From Mycobacterium shimoidei (GTDB taxonomy: Bacteria > Actinomycetota > Actinomycetes > Mycobacteriales > Mycobacteriaceae), in assembly GCA_002101905.1 (NCBI GenBank), contig LQPU01000025.1:186001-250000 (forward strand): 64,000 nucleotides of DNA, given 5' to 3'. The notes below the pieces were generated by a model. That model was not told the origin of the DNA. It saw only the letters and a program-made list of their open reading frames with translations, and made no database searches. This document shows positions 18,857 to 26,932 of the stretch, piece after piece. How positions within the stretch are numbered: the stretch's first letter is position 1; each line of letters opens with the position of its first letter. Both the position numbers and the translations under genes were made by a program.

Positions 18857-19789
18857 TCAAAACGGCAACGGGTGTGCGAATTTCGCACGCAACAACGCAC
18901 CGACTTCGGCGATCGCCAGTCGCCCCCGCGCGGTCGCATCGGAGCGCATCAAAAACCCGTGGTACATGCCGGGGTAGCGAGTCAGGTTCACCTGGACCCC
19001 GGCATCGCGCAGGCGGATCGCGTAGCGCTCGCCCCAGTCGCGGATCGGGTCACATTCGGCGGTGACGACGATCGCCGCCGGCAGCCCGGAGAGGTCGTCG
19101 GCATAGGCGGGCACTTGGTAGGGATCATGCGGTGCACCCGCGCCGCCATCGGCGAGCTCGTGCATGTAGTGGATGTCATCGAGCGAGAGCATCGCCGCGT
19201 CTGCCAGCGCAGCGATCGACGGCGCATGCATGTCCCGGTCGAGCCCCGGATACAGCAGCACCTGACAGCAGATCGCCGGGCCGCCGTGGTCGCGTGCGGC
19301 CAGCGCCACCCCGGCCGCCAACGATCCGCCCGCGCTGTCGCCGACCACCGAAAGCCGAGTCTTGTCAACGCTGAGTCGGTCGGCGTTCTCGGCGACCCAT
19401 CGCGTCGCGACGTAGGCGTCGTCGAATTGCGCGGGCGGCGGGTTCTCCGGGGCAAGCCGGTAATCGACGGCCACCACCGTCGCGTCGCTCTCGAACGCCA
19501 GCGCCCGCGCCAGCGGTTCGAACGAGTGATTGGAGCCGAGAACCATTCCGCCGCCGTGGAAATACACCAGCACCGGTGTGTTGGTGGCACGCGTTGGGCG
19601 GTAGATCCGCAACGGGATCGATCCCCCGGGACCGGGCGCCGCACACTCCTCGATAGCCATCTCTGGCATGGTGTCCGGCGCGGGCGCGGTCTCGATCGCT
19701 TCCCGCACGGCTGCCAGGCCGTGCTGACGCATCGGCGGAATGACCCCGAACGAGGCGACCCGCGCGGCGGCGTCAGGATCCAGATTCAT
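18857..19789 (-). CDS. HSL-type alpha/beta-hydrolase (esterase/lipase)
   Basis: 310 residues from the ATG at 19789 (MNLDPDAAAR), chosen because the other esterase in the window begins NLDP at the same place; longer readings run through the SDR. The oxyanion motif HGGGMV (about 81-86), nucleophile elbow GDSAGG (about 152-157), the acid in ECDPIRD (about 250) and the His in YPGMYHGF (about 280) complete the hormone-sensitive-lipase triad. It overlaps the upstream SDR stop by 17 bases, so it is the third cistron of an NTF2-SDR-esterase unit. It probably hydrolyses the ester formed by a Baeyer-Villiger monooxygenase. Confidence 0.85.
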   Translation of the reverse strand: MNLDPDAAARVASFGVIPPMRQHGLAAVREAIETAPAPDTMPEMAIEECAAPGPGGSIPLRIYRPTRATNTPVLVYFHGGGMVLGSNHSFEPLARALAFESDATVVAVDYRLAPENPPPAQFDDAYVATRWVAENADRLSVDKTRLSVVGDSAGGSLAAGVALAARDHGGPAICCQVLLYPGLDRDMHAPSIAALADAAMLSLDDIHYMHELADGGAGAPHDPYQVPAYADDLSGLPAAIVVTAECDPIRDWGERYAIRLRDAGVQVNLTRYPGMYHGFLMRSDATARGRLAIAEVGALLRAKFAHPLPF

Positions 19790-20645
19790 TGTGCGCTGGA
19801 TCGAATCGGCGCCCGCGCAATGCGGGAGCACGTTGAGAGACAAGGACTTCCGCACGCTCAGCCATCGCCGAGCCGACATACTCTGGCTGCGTGAGCAAGT
19901 AGAAGCGCCCTTCGGCGGCCTGGTCGAACACCGCTTCGGCGGCGGCGAGGGCATCCATGGCCTCGGCCTTGATGTCGAGCATGGCCGAGCGCTGCGACTC
20001 GGCGGCCACGACATCGCCGTCATCAACCCCGCCGGCGGATTCAAAGATGTTGGACACCACCGCTCCTGGCAGCACGGCCTGCACGTGAACGTGGTCGTCG
20101 TGCCCGGCCAACTGAACCTCCAACTGCAGGCATTCGGTGAGCGCCAGCACTGCGTGCTTGCTGATGATGTACGACGCCTGCAGCGGCGCCGCCAGCACTC
20201 CTCCGATAGACGACAGGTTCCACACCCAGGCGGGATCTCGCGAGGCAAGTATTTTCGGCAGAAATGCGCGCACTCCGTGAAACACACCGGTGATGTTGAT
20301 GTCGACGACGCGGTTCCAGTTCTCCACCGGGGTGTCCCACAGGTACCCGAACTGCTCGACACCCGCGTTGTTGACCAACAGCCGCACCGGCCCGACGTTC
20401 CGGTAGGTCTTTTCGGCCAGTTGTTCCACCGCCTCCCAATCACGCACGTCGCACACTGCGTCGACGGCTGTGACGCCCTGGGCGCGCAGTTGCTGGCGCA
20501 GTGACGCGATGGCTTGCGCGTCGACATCGGCAAGCACGACTGTCATGCCGAGCGTTGCGGCGTGGCGGGCCAGGCCCGCTCCGATGCCCGCGCCGGCACC
20601 GGTGACGACGGCCACCCCGCCAGAAAATAGCTCCCGGGCGCTCAC
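19773..20645 (-). CDS. Short-chain dehydrogenase/reductase
   Basis: 290 residues from a GTG overlapping the stop of the NTF2-fold gene (GTGA). The start is fixed by this coupling; longer readings go antisense. SDR elements are TGAGAGIGAG (about 12-21) with Asp at the end of beta-2 (LADVDAQ), favouring NAD(H), NNAGV at about 91, the Ser in NLSSIGGV and YIISK (about 158-162). A C-terminal extension of about 50 residues is present. Likely a hydroxysteroid- or alcohol-dehydrogenase step ahead of ring or side-chain oxidation. Confidence 0.86.
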   Translation of the reverse strand: MSARELFSGGVAVVTGAGAGIGAGLARHAATLGMTVVLADVDAQAIASLRQQLRAQGVTAVDAVCDVRDWEAVEQLAEKTYRNVGPVRLLVNNAGVEQFGYLWDTPVENWNRVVDINITGVFHGVRAFLPKILASRDPAWVWNLSSIGGVLAAPLQASYIISKHAVLALTECLQLEVQLAGHDDHVHVQAVLPGAVVSNIFESAGGVDDGDVVAAESQRSAMLDIKAEAMDALAAAEAVFDQAAEGRFYLLTQPEYVGSAMAERAEVLVSQRAPALRGRRFDPAHNESGS

Positions 20646-21115
20646 CGGGCGCTGTCGGCGGTGACCTCGGACAGCAGGACCGAGTTGGTGGTGTCGAGGA
20701 TGATGTCCATCTCGGTGAACTCTAAACCTTTGGCTCCGCGGCGCACAGCAACGTTGGCTACGCCGCTGGACACTGCGAACGGCACAAAGTTGGCGATCTG
20801 GTTGACGAATATGTAGAAACGCGCGCGAGTGACGTCGCCGTCGGTGCCGGTGCGGTGCACGTTGGTGGCGTGATGCCGCAACGGATAGGGGCTTTGTTGC
20901 CGATGCTCGGACAACCACTCCATGACCGCGTCGCGCCCCTGGAGTTCGGGCGACATGAGTTCTTCGAAAGGACTGGCGCCTGAGTCACTTCGAGTTAGGT
21001 AGCGGACGTCCTGGCTGTAGCGGGCCGCCAGCTCGTCATAGTGCGCCTCGTCGTAGTGGTACCAGAACTCGGCGATGAACTCCTGCAGCTCGGTCAATGC
21101 GATGTCGTTGCTCAC
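20642..21115 (-). CDS. NTF2-fold (SnoaL/ketosteroid-isomerase-like) protein
   Basis: 157 residues with the cone-shaped NTF2-like pattern: an N-terminal helical pair with FWYHYDEAHYDELAARY, a central LSEHR helix region and a long curved beta sheet ending in TEMDIILDTTN. The superfamily includes ketosteroid isomerase, polyketide cyclases and the small subunit of ring-hydroxylating dioxygenases. The catalytic Asp/Tyr set of ketosteroid isomerase cannot be placed reliably. It is the first gene of a minus-strand unit with an SDR and an esterase, divergent from a flavin monooxygenase. Confidence 0.78.
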   Translation of the reverse strand: MSNDIALTELQEFIAEFWYHYDEAHYDELAARYSQDVRYLTRSDSGASPFEELMSPELQGRDAVMEWLSEHRQQSPYPLRHHATNVHRTGTDGDVTRARFYIFVNQIANFVPFAVSSGVANVAVRRGAKGLEFTEMDIILDTTNSVLLSEVTADSAR

Positions 21116-21219
21116 GATCGTTCAGTCAAGCCGCTGCACGCTATGTCAGCACCCCGGATGACCGGTCAGTGGAACATGGCGACCACGGGGAGCCCCCGTC
21201 GGTCGATACTGCCATCGCC

Positions 21220-23118
21220 ATGCCTACCGAATCGACGGCCGCAGAGCTGCGTGCCAACCTCGAGCAAGCCGATCCCGGTGTGTTGGTCGCCGTGCTGGCA
21301 CAACTGAGCGGAGACCCCGCCGTCGCCGACAAGTTCGGCCCGGCAATTTCACACGTACCCGACCCACCCGAACGAGCGGGGGTCACCGATCCGCAGACCG
21401 CGGCCGCCATCGTCGGGGCACTGGTGGACATCCTGACCGGGGCATCAGGACGCGACGGGACGGTCGCTGCGGATGATCCTGCGCTGTTCGCCCGTATCGC
21501 ACCTCTCGGGCTCGGGGTAGCCGTCGACGAGCGCGAGGTGCCCATGTTGTTGGAGCAAGGCGGGTTTCACAAGCCACGCCCAGTGCTACCGCGCACCGTC
21601 GCCATCCCGGCGACGGTGAAGATCGCCATTGTCGGCGGGGGGATGGCCGGAATTGCCGCCGCGATCATGGCGGCCGACGCCGGCGTTGACTACGAGATTT
21701 ACGAGCGCAACCCTGAAGTAGGCGGCACCTGGCTGACCACTACCTATCCGGGCATCGGCGTGGACACGCCGTCCACGTATTACTCGTTCTCGCGTGAACT
21801 CAATCCGGACTGGTCCAGCTACTACCCGATGGGATGGGAGTACCAGTCGTACCTGCAGGCCGTCGCCGACAAGTACAAGATCCGTGACCACACCCGCTTC
21901 AACACCGAGGTCGAGGCGCTGTGGTGGGACGACGAACACCAGTGCTGGCAGATCCACGCCCACTCGGCCGACGGCACCCGCACCGTCAGCAATGCGACCG
22001 TAGTCATCACCGCGGCCGGCTTTCTCAACCGGCCGCGATACCCCGATCTGGAAGGCCGGGAGACCTTCGCCGGCACCAGCATTCATTCGGCACGGTGGGA
22101 TCCCGAACTCGACTTGACCGGCAAGCGGGTCGCCGTGATCGGGGCCGGCTGCACCGCGGTGCAGATCGTCGACGCGGTCGTCGACGACGTCGAGCACCTC
22201 ACCGTGTTCCAGCGCCAGCCGCACTGGGTGGCCCCACGCCGACGGCCGTCCGACGACGTGCCCGACTACCATCGATGGCTGGCCAGGCGCGTGCCGTACT
22301 ACGCGAATTGGATTCGGCTGAAGTCGTATTGGTCCACAGCGGACAACAACTACCCCGTTATCCAGGTGGACCCGGACTGGGCGGACTCGCATCTATCGAT
22401 TTCGCCGGCTAACGACGTGCTCCTCAAGCACTGCCTCGACTACATCGACCGCACTTTCGGTGCCGGTAGTGCACTGGCGCAGAAGGTCACCCCAGACTTC
22501 GCCCCGTACGGCAAGCGCATCATCCGCGACCCCGGTGGCTACTACGCCGCGCTGACCCGCCCCCACGTCGACGTCGAGGCCAGCGAGCCAGTACGCGTCA
22601 CGCCGAACGGGATCGTTACCGAGGACGGACGTGAGGTCGACCTGGACGTGATCGTTTATGCGACAGGCTATTACCTCGACTTCCTGTCAACAATCGATAT
22701 TCGCGGGCGCGACGGCCATACCCTGAAGGCGGAATGGGCAGGCACTCCCCGCAGTTACCGCGGCGGCACCGTGCCCGGATTCCCGAACCTGTTCATGACA
22801 TCGCACCCCAACGGTAGCCCAGGCCACGGTGGCGGACACAACTTCGGCGTCGAGGTGGCCGTGCACTACATCAGGGAGTGCCTGCAACTGATGGCGCTAC
22901 GCGGTGCGCGGTCGATGGAACCCACCCGGGAGGCGTACGACGATTACGTCGCGCGTCTGGACAACCTGATGGAACATCTTGTCTGGCGCCATACACCGAC
23001 CGCACACACCTACTACCGCGTGGCATCCGGTCGCGTCGTGGTAGCCAGTCCGCTCCGCATGATCGACTGGTGGGAAGAGCACCGGGCGCCCATCGAGGAG
23101 CACTTCGAACTGCGATGA
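21220..23118 (+). CDS. Baeyer-Villiger-type flavin monooxygenase with N-terminal helical extension
   Basis: 632 residues from the ATG at 21220; upstream in-frame codons give a non-conserved-looking leader. Residues 1 to about 130 are an Ala/Asp-rich helical domain without a cofactor motif. The FAD-binding GGGMAG follows at about 136, with EVGGTWLTTTYPG after it. The Baeyer-Villiger fingerprint FxGxxxHxxxWD is matched exactly by FAGTSIHSARWD (about 283-294), and the NADPH motif GAGCTAVQ follows. The enzyme inserts oxygen next to a ketone to form an ester or lactone. The nearby HSL esterases could open the product. It overlaps the next SDR by ATGA. Confidence 0.88.
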   Translation: MPTESTAAELRANLEQADPGVLVAVLAQLSGDPAVADKFGPAISHVPDPPERAGVTDPQTAAAIVGALVDILTGASGRDGTVAADDPALFARIAPLGLGVAVDEREVPMLLEQGGFHKPRPVLPRTVAIPATVKIAIVGGGMAGIAAAIMAADAGVDYEIYERNPEVGGTWLTTTYPGIGVDTPSTYYSFSRELNPDWSSYYPMGWEYQSYLQAVADKYKIRDHTRFNTEVEALWWDDEHQCWQIHAHSADGTRTVSNATVVITAAGFLNRPRYPDLEGRETFAGTSIHSARWDPELDLTGKRVAVIGAGCTAVQIVDAVVDDVEHLTVFQRQPHWVAPRRRPSDDVPDYHRWLARRVPYYANWIRLKSYWSTADNNYPVIQVDPDWADSHLSISPANDVLLKHCLDYIDRTFGAGSALAQKVTPDFAPYGKRIIRDPGGYYAALTRPHVDVEASEPVRVTPNGIVTEDGREVDLDVIVYATGYYLDFLSTIDIRGRDGHTLKAEWAGTPRSYRGGTVPGFPNLFMTSHPNGSPGHGGGHNFGVEVAVHYIRECLQLMALRGARSMEPTREAYDDYVARLDNLMEHLVWRHTPTAHTYYRVASGRVVVASPLRMIDWWEEHRAPIEEHFELR

Positions 23119-24002
23119 GCAAACTACTGTCCGGCAGAACGGCTCTGGTCACTGGCAGCAGCCGCGGCATCGGACGAGCTATCGCACAACGGCTTTCGGC
23201 CGAAGGGGCAACCGTCGTGGTGACGGCGCGGTCCTATGAGCCATTGCCCTCGGAGCGGGCCGGTGAAACCACCACGCTGCCCGGGACGATCGGTGAAACC
23301 ATCGGACTGATCGAGCAGGACGGCGGAACTGCGCTGGGCATCGCCGCCGATCTCGAGGACGCCGAGCAGCGTGAGCGGCTCATTGACGAGGTGGTCGCCC
23401 GCACCGGAAGGCTCGACATTTTGGTCAACAACGCCGGATACGCCGACTATTCGCTCGTCGAGAAGATGAGCCTGGAGACCTTCGACCGCACGGTGGAGCA
23501 TTATCTGAAGACGCCGTTCGTGTTGACGAAGGCCGCGGTGCCACACATGCGTCAACAGGGAGGGGGCTGGATCGTCAACATCGGATCGGTGACCGGGATT
23601 ACGCCGGTCCGCCCGTATCGCGATTACAACAAGACTGCGGGCGACGTGGTGTACGCGTCGATGAAGGCGGCGTTGCATCGCTTCACACAGGGAGTCGCTG
23701 CCGAGCTGCTTGATGCAAACATCGCCGTCAACTGTGTAGGGCCGTCCACCGCGATACGCACTCCCGGTGCAGCGCCGTTGATTCCGGACACCTTTCCCAC
23801 CGAACCGGTCGAGTACCTGGCTGAAACGGTACTCGCAATGTGCCATCTGCCTGCGGCCGAGCGTACCGGGCTGGTGGCGTTCAGCCTGCACTATCCATCG
23901 TCTCAAGGGTTGCCGGTGCACAGCCTCGACGGCAGAACGCTGCTGGGTTCGCTGGAACCGCCGGCGGCGGCCAACCCGAACATCTTGCCCGCTGGCTTGT
24001 AG
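23115..24002 (+). CDS. Short-chain dehydrogenase/reductase coupled to the monooxygenase
   Basis: 295 residues, with its ATG overlapping the monooxygenase TGA. The Rossmann loop TGSSRGIGRA is at about 12-21, NNAGYAD at about 107 and IGSVTGI at about 155. An unusual spacer, TPVRPYRDYNKTAGDVVY, leads to YASMKA (catalytic Tyr and Lys). The segment of about 30 residues after the second beta strand (SYEPLPSERAGETTTLP) is longer than usual and may shape the substrate or cofactor pocket. Coupling suggests it makes the ketone used by the Baeyer-Villiger enzyme. Convergent with the next gene. Confidence 0.87.
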   Translation: MSKLLSGRTALVTGSSRGIGRAIAQRLSAEGATVVVTARSYEPLPSERAGETTTLPGTIGETIGLIEQDGGTALGIAADLEDAEQRERLIDEVVARTGRLDILVNNAGYADYSLVEKMSLETFDRTVEHYLKTPFVLTKAAVPHMRQQGGGWIVNIGSVTGITPVRPYRDYNKTAGDVVYASMKAALHRFTQGVAAELLDANIAVNCVGPSTAIRTPGAAPLIPDTFPTEPVEYLAETVLAMCHLPAAERTGLVAFSLHYPSSQGLPVHSLDGRTLLGSLEPPAAANPNILPAGL

Positions 24003-24009
24003 CGCGGCT

Positions 24010-24633
24010 TCAGCGACCGCCCGCGCGACAGAAGCTGTGGCAGAGGCGATCCTGCACAATGACTTCAGGGCATTCGGGATCAAACCAGCGATCCACATAG
24101 GCCCAGTGAATCGGGTGCATGAGATACGGGCCCATCAGCCCTTCAACATCGGTGAACTCCTGCTCGAACACGTGCGTCCACGCTGAGTCGCCGCTGGCTT
24201 GCTCAACTCGGCTCAACTGCCACGCGGTGATGCTGTGTATGTAGCGCGGCATCAGCCGCAGATCGGCCTCGAAACGGGCGATGGTGCCGTCGTCGGTACC
24301 GGGCGCCACGCTCACCAACAACGTGCGATAGACGGTGCCTCGGCCACTGGACCACCCAGTGTCGACGGGGCAGCCCGAGTAGGTGGCGCCATTGACACGG
24401 CCAACTGCAGGATCCCGCAATACATCGGCGAAATCCACTGCAACAGAGTTCCATTCGCTTCGGCTGGCAAACCGTAGATGCATCAGGATGTCGCCGCCGT
24501 TGCGGGAGCCGGGCAGCGTCGGTTCCACCAGCGCGTGGTGGGCGGCGACCTTCGACGCCGCGTCACGAAGCGCGGCCACCAGACGGTCAGAGTCACCGGC
24601 GGCCACGTCGATAAGGTTGACGACGTTAAACAT
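24010..24633 (-). CDS. Alpha/beta-barrel (Dabb/NIPSNAP-like) protein, 207 aa
   Basis: 207 residues from the ATG at 24633. Two ferredoxin-like alpha/beta repeats are apparent: one around residues 1-95 beginning MFNVVNLIDVAAGDSDRL, and one around 105-200 beginning TVYRTLLVSVAPGTDD and ending in a His-rich segment (YLMHPIHWAYVDRWF). The overall pattern resembles dimeric alpha/beta-barrel proteins of the Dabb group. Such proteins serve as cyclases, monooxygenases or carriers of aromatic intermediates. It overlaps the preceding 115-residue gene, which has a similar predicted fold. The specific function is unknown. Confidence 0.66.
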   Translation of the reverse strand: MFNVVNLIDVAAGDSDRLVAALRDAASKVAAHHALVEPTLPGSRNGGDILMHLRFASRSEWNSVAVDFADVLRDPAVGRVNGATYSGCPVDTGWSSGRGTVYRTLLVSVAPGTDDGTIARFEADLRLMPRYIHSITAWQLSRVEQASGDSAWTHVFEQEFTDVEGLMGPYLMHPIHWAYVDRWFDPECPEVIVQDRLCHSFCRAGGR

Positions 24634-24973
24634 CGCACATCCCATCCACGTTCTCGGCGTCGGCGGCCACACTGCGGGTGCGCTCCACGACCAAATCGGC
24701 GATACCGGCCCACCATTGGCCGATTGAGGGATCGGAACGGCCTTGCCATCTCATTTCCCACCATGCCTGCGGACTCTGCAGCGACCAGATGATGGTGACT
24801 GTGTTGGTCTGATCGGCACACCAAATCGGTGGGCTGACCAGCACCCGCTGCAACGTCATACCGCGTCCGCGCGCCCCGGGTGCATAGCCCGAAAGGTATG
24901 CGTCAACAAATGTTTTGGCGCATCCCGGCCGCGTGATCACCCGATCGATGACGTACACCTGATCGTCAGTCAT
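24626..24973 (-). CDS. Small alpha/beta-barrel (NIPSNAP/EthD-like) protein, 115 aa
   Basis: 115 residues from the ATG at 24973. It has a beta-alpha-beta-beta pattern: YVIDRVITRPGCAKTFVDAYLSG, then MTLQRVLVSPPIW and NTVTIIWSLQS, then a Trp-rich helix (AWWEMRWQGRSDP). This fits a single dimeric alpha/beta-barrel domain of the NIPSNAP/EthD type. It begins nine bases after the upstream esterase stop and overlaps the next gene by eight bases, so the three genes form one unit with the esterase. Function unknown; co-encoding with a second barrel protein suggests a hetero-oligomer. Confidence 0.66.
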   Translation of the reverse strand: MTDDQVYVIDRVITRPGCAKTFVDAYLSGYAPGARGRGMTLQRVLVSPPIWCADQTNTVTIIWSLQSPQAWWEMRWQGRSDPSIGQWWAGIADLVVERTRSVAADAENVDGMCDV

Positions 24974-24981
24974 GCGTACGC

Positions 24982-25953
24982 CTATGGAATTCCGGTCGAT
25001 CGCTGGGTCGCCGCCAGTAGTCGCGACAGTTCGCCGCAGACCTCCGCGCGTGCCCGCTGAGCCAAGTGAAGAATCGGCATCGTCATGAAGCCGTGGATGC
25101 CGCCTTCGTAGTGACAATGCACGGCATTGACATCCGCCGCCCTCAGTGCGTCACCGAATGCAATACCCTCATCGCGCAGTGGGTCGTGGCCCGCCGTGAC
25201 GACGACGGCGGGGGGCAGCCCGTGTAAATCCGCCTTCAGCGGCGATGCGTAGTGATGCTCGCGGTCGGTGACGGAGGGCGCGTATTGATCCCAATACCAT
25301 TGCAGCGCAGGACGTGGATTGTAAAAGCCTTGCCCGAACAGTCGATACGATTCGGTGCCGAAGTCAGCGGCGATCATTGGGTAGACCAACAATTGCGCGG
25401 CCAGCGATGGTCCGTCGCGGTCGCGCGCCATCAGGGCCGTCACGGCCGCCAGGTTGCCCCCGGCACTGTCGCCGCCGACGACTATCCGGCTGGCATCTCC
25501 GCCAAGACTGGCCGCGTTACGAGCCGCCCACTTCGTCGCCGCGTACATATCCTCGGCTGCGGCCGGCCACCGGTGCTCTGGGGCCAGCCGGTACGCCACC
25601 GAAACAACCACGGCAGGAATGAGATTCGTCAAGTTACGACAAAGGCCGTCATGGCTGTCGAGGTCGCAGAACACGAACCCGCCGCCGTGGGCGTACACCA
25701 GAATTGGCTGCGGCGAATCTACCGCGGGCCGATAGATGCGGACGGCGATGCTGCCGGGGATGGTTTCGTCGCTCACGGTGCCGACCGGTTCAGGCTGGTC
25801 CGGGGCGACGAAGCGTTCCCGGATGGCCGCCCTCGCCTGTGCTCCGGTCATCGTGTGCACTGGAGGAAAGCCGGCGTCGAGCGCCTCGAGCATGCCGGCA
25901 ATCTGCGGATCGAGGTTAATGGCGCCGCTCCACCTCATCGCTACGCTCTGCAT
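24982..25953 (-). CDS. HSL-type alpha/beta-hydrolase (esterase)
   Basis: 323 residues if the ATG at 25953 is used. HSL signatures are HGGGFVFCD (about 89-97), GGDSAGGNLA (about 159-168), the acid in HDPLRDEG (about 264) and the His in GGIHGF (about 293). The first 11 codons lie inside a 56-bp intergenic repeat. An in-frame ATT at 25920, just after the repeat's GGTGGAG, would begin the protein INLDPQIAG, matching the NLDP start of the other esterase. The true start is therefore uncertain (ATG 25953, ATG 25938 or ATT 25920). It is probably co-transcribed with IclR upstream and the two barrel proteins downstream. Confidence 0.85.
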   Translation of the reverse strand: MQSVAMRWSGAINLDPQIAGMLEALDAGFPPVHTMTGAQARAAIRERFVAPDQPEPVGTVSDETIPGSIAVRIYRPAVDSPQPILVYAHGGGFVFCDLDSHDGLCRNLTNLIPAVVVSVAYRLAPEHRWPAAAEDMYAATKWAARNAASLGGDASRIVVGGDSAGGNLAAVTALMARDRDGPSLAAQLLVYPMIAADFGTESYRLFGQGFYNPRPALQWYWDQYAPSVTDREHHYASPLKADLHGLPPAVVVTAGHDPLRDEGIAFGDALRAADVNAVHCHYEGGIHGFMTMPILHLAQRARAEVCGELSRLLAATQRSTGIP

Positions 25954-25976
25954 CGTCGCCGGCGCGACTCACGCGT
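25921..25976 (-). repeat. 56-bp intergenic repeat, copy 1 (stop-to-start element)
   Basis: Read on the minus strand this matches the copy at 33030-33085 at 51 of 56 positions. It contains the TGA stop of the upstream iclR gene near its left end and a Shine-Dalgarno-like GAGGTGGAG near its right end, just before the esterase coding region. The conserved middle is CGCGCCGGCGACGATGCAGA. Confidence 0.7.
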
Positions 25977-26802
25977 ACTGCACTGCACGTTCATGCGGCA
26001 CAGAACGCGTGGCCACCCGCAACGGACGTACCTGCTGCAGTGTCGGCGCTACCCGCTGCGGCCCATCTTCGATGTTGTGCCAGATGCCCGTCGCCGTCAT
26101 TCGCACCGGCGCGGCCATGCGCTGGTCGAATACCATCTTGCTCATCGGCCCGCAGACAGACACCGCTGCGACGGCCTTGGTGGGATCGCCGATCGACGCT
26201 GCGACACAACCGAATCCGGGTAGGGACTCCTCGCGGTCGAACGCCACGCCGTGGGCGCGAACCTTGGCCAGTTCGGCCGCCAGATGCGCTGGACTACTGA
26301 TCGAATACCGCGTTTTGCGGCTGGCGAGATCGATGGCGTCGACATTGTCGCGGTACGCCAGCAGTGCTTTGCCCAACGCTGTGCAGTGCGCAGGCTGACG
26401 TCCGCCGACACGGCTGGGAATCGCCGCGGCCATCCGGTCGCCGATCTTCTCCAGATACACCACGTCGGCGCCGTCGAGTACAGCCAAGTGCACAACCAGC
26501 CCGGTGGCACGATGCAGATCGTGCAGCAATGGGACCGCTGCGCGGTGCAGTCGGTCTTGGTGGACCGCCAGTGATCCCAGTTCGACGAGGCGCATGCCCA
26601 ATTCGTAGTCGCGACCGCTTCGGCGCAGCCAGCGCAGTTGCACCAGCCGTTCCAGCATGCGGTGTGCAGAGGACCGGGGCAGGCCCGTGCGGCGCACGAT
26701 CTGGGCCAGGGTCAACCGGCCAGGGCCGTCAAAGGCGTCCAGCACCAACGACACCCGATCTATGACGGCACTGGGAGTGGTGGGTTCCGCGGTCACGCTC
26801 AC
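25969..26802 (-). CDS. IclR-family transcriptional regulator
   Basis: 277 residues from the GTG at 26802, just after AGGAGG; a second GTG at 26796 has better spacing and is equally possible. The winged-helix domain (about 10-80) shows RLTLAQIVRRTGLPRSSAHRMLERL. The effector domain follows (about 90-260), with GRQPAHCTALGKALLAY and FDREESLPGFGCVAASI, the usual IclR ligand-domain blocks. IclR proteins control aromatic and steroid catabolic operons as activators or repressors. The gene lies between the FAD/HsaC/HsaA-like genes and the esterase unit on the same strand, with a perfect palindrome in the gap upstream. Confidence 0.87.
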   Translation of the reverse strand: MSVTAEPTTPSAVIDRVSLVLDAFDGPGRLTLAQIVRRTGLPRSSAHRMLERLVQLRWLRRSGRDYELGMRLVELGSLAVHQDRLHRAAVPLLHDLHRATGLVVHLAVLDGADVVYLEKIGDRMAAAIPSRVGGRQPAHCTALGKALLAYRDNVDAIDLASRKTRYSISSPAHLAAELAKVRAHGVAFDREESLPGFGCVAASIGDPTKAVAAVSVCGPMSKMVFDQRMAAPVRMTATGIWHNIEDGPQRVAPTLQQVRPLRVATRSVPHERAVQYA

Positions 26803-26851
26803 GACGCCTCCTGCGCGGCAGCATATGACTAATAGAAATATGTCTGTTTGT

Positions 26852-26867
26852 ACCACACCGGTGTGGT
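26852..26867. promoter_or_regulatory. Perfect 16-bp palindrome upstream of iclR-type gene, candidate operator
   Basis: ACCACACCGGTGTGGT is fully self-complementary and lies 50 bases upstream of the IclR start, in the 130-base gap after the FAD-enzyme stop. Related half sites flank it (TGTCACACCGACA, AACCACACAG). IclR dimers bind palindromes of this size, so autoregulation is the simplest reading. Confidence 0.55.
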
Positions 26868-26932
26868 CGCTGTCACACCGACAGTCCAAAACCACACAGA
26901 GCGCCGCTGACCTCGGTGAATGCAGACGGTTT

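Noticed and set aside
18857..20533. A 558-residue reading of the esterase
   Set aside because: The N-terminal part is an off-frame reading of the SDR; the esterase family starts at the ATG at 19789.
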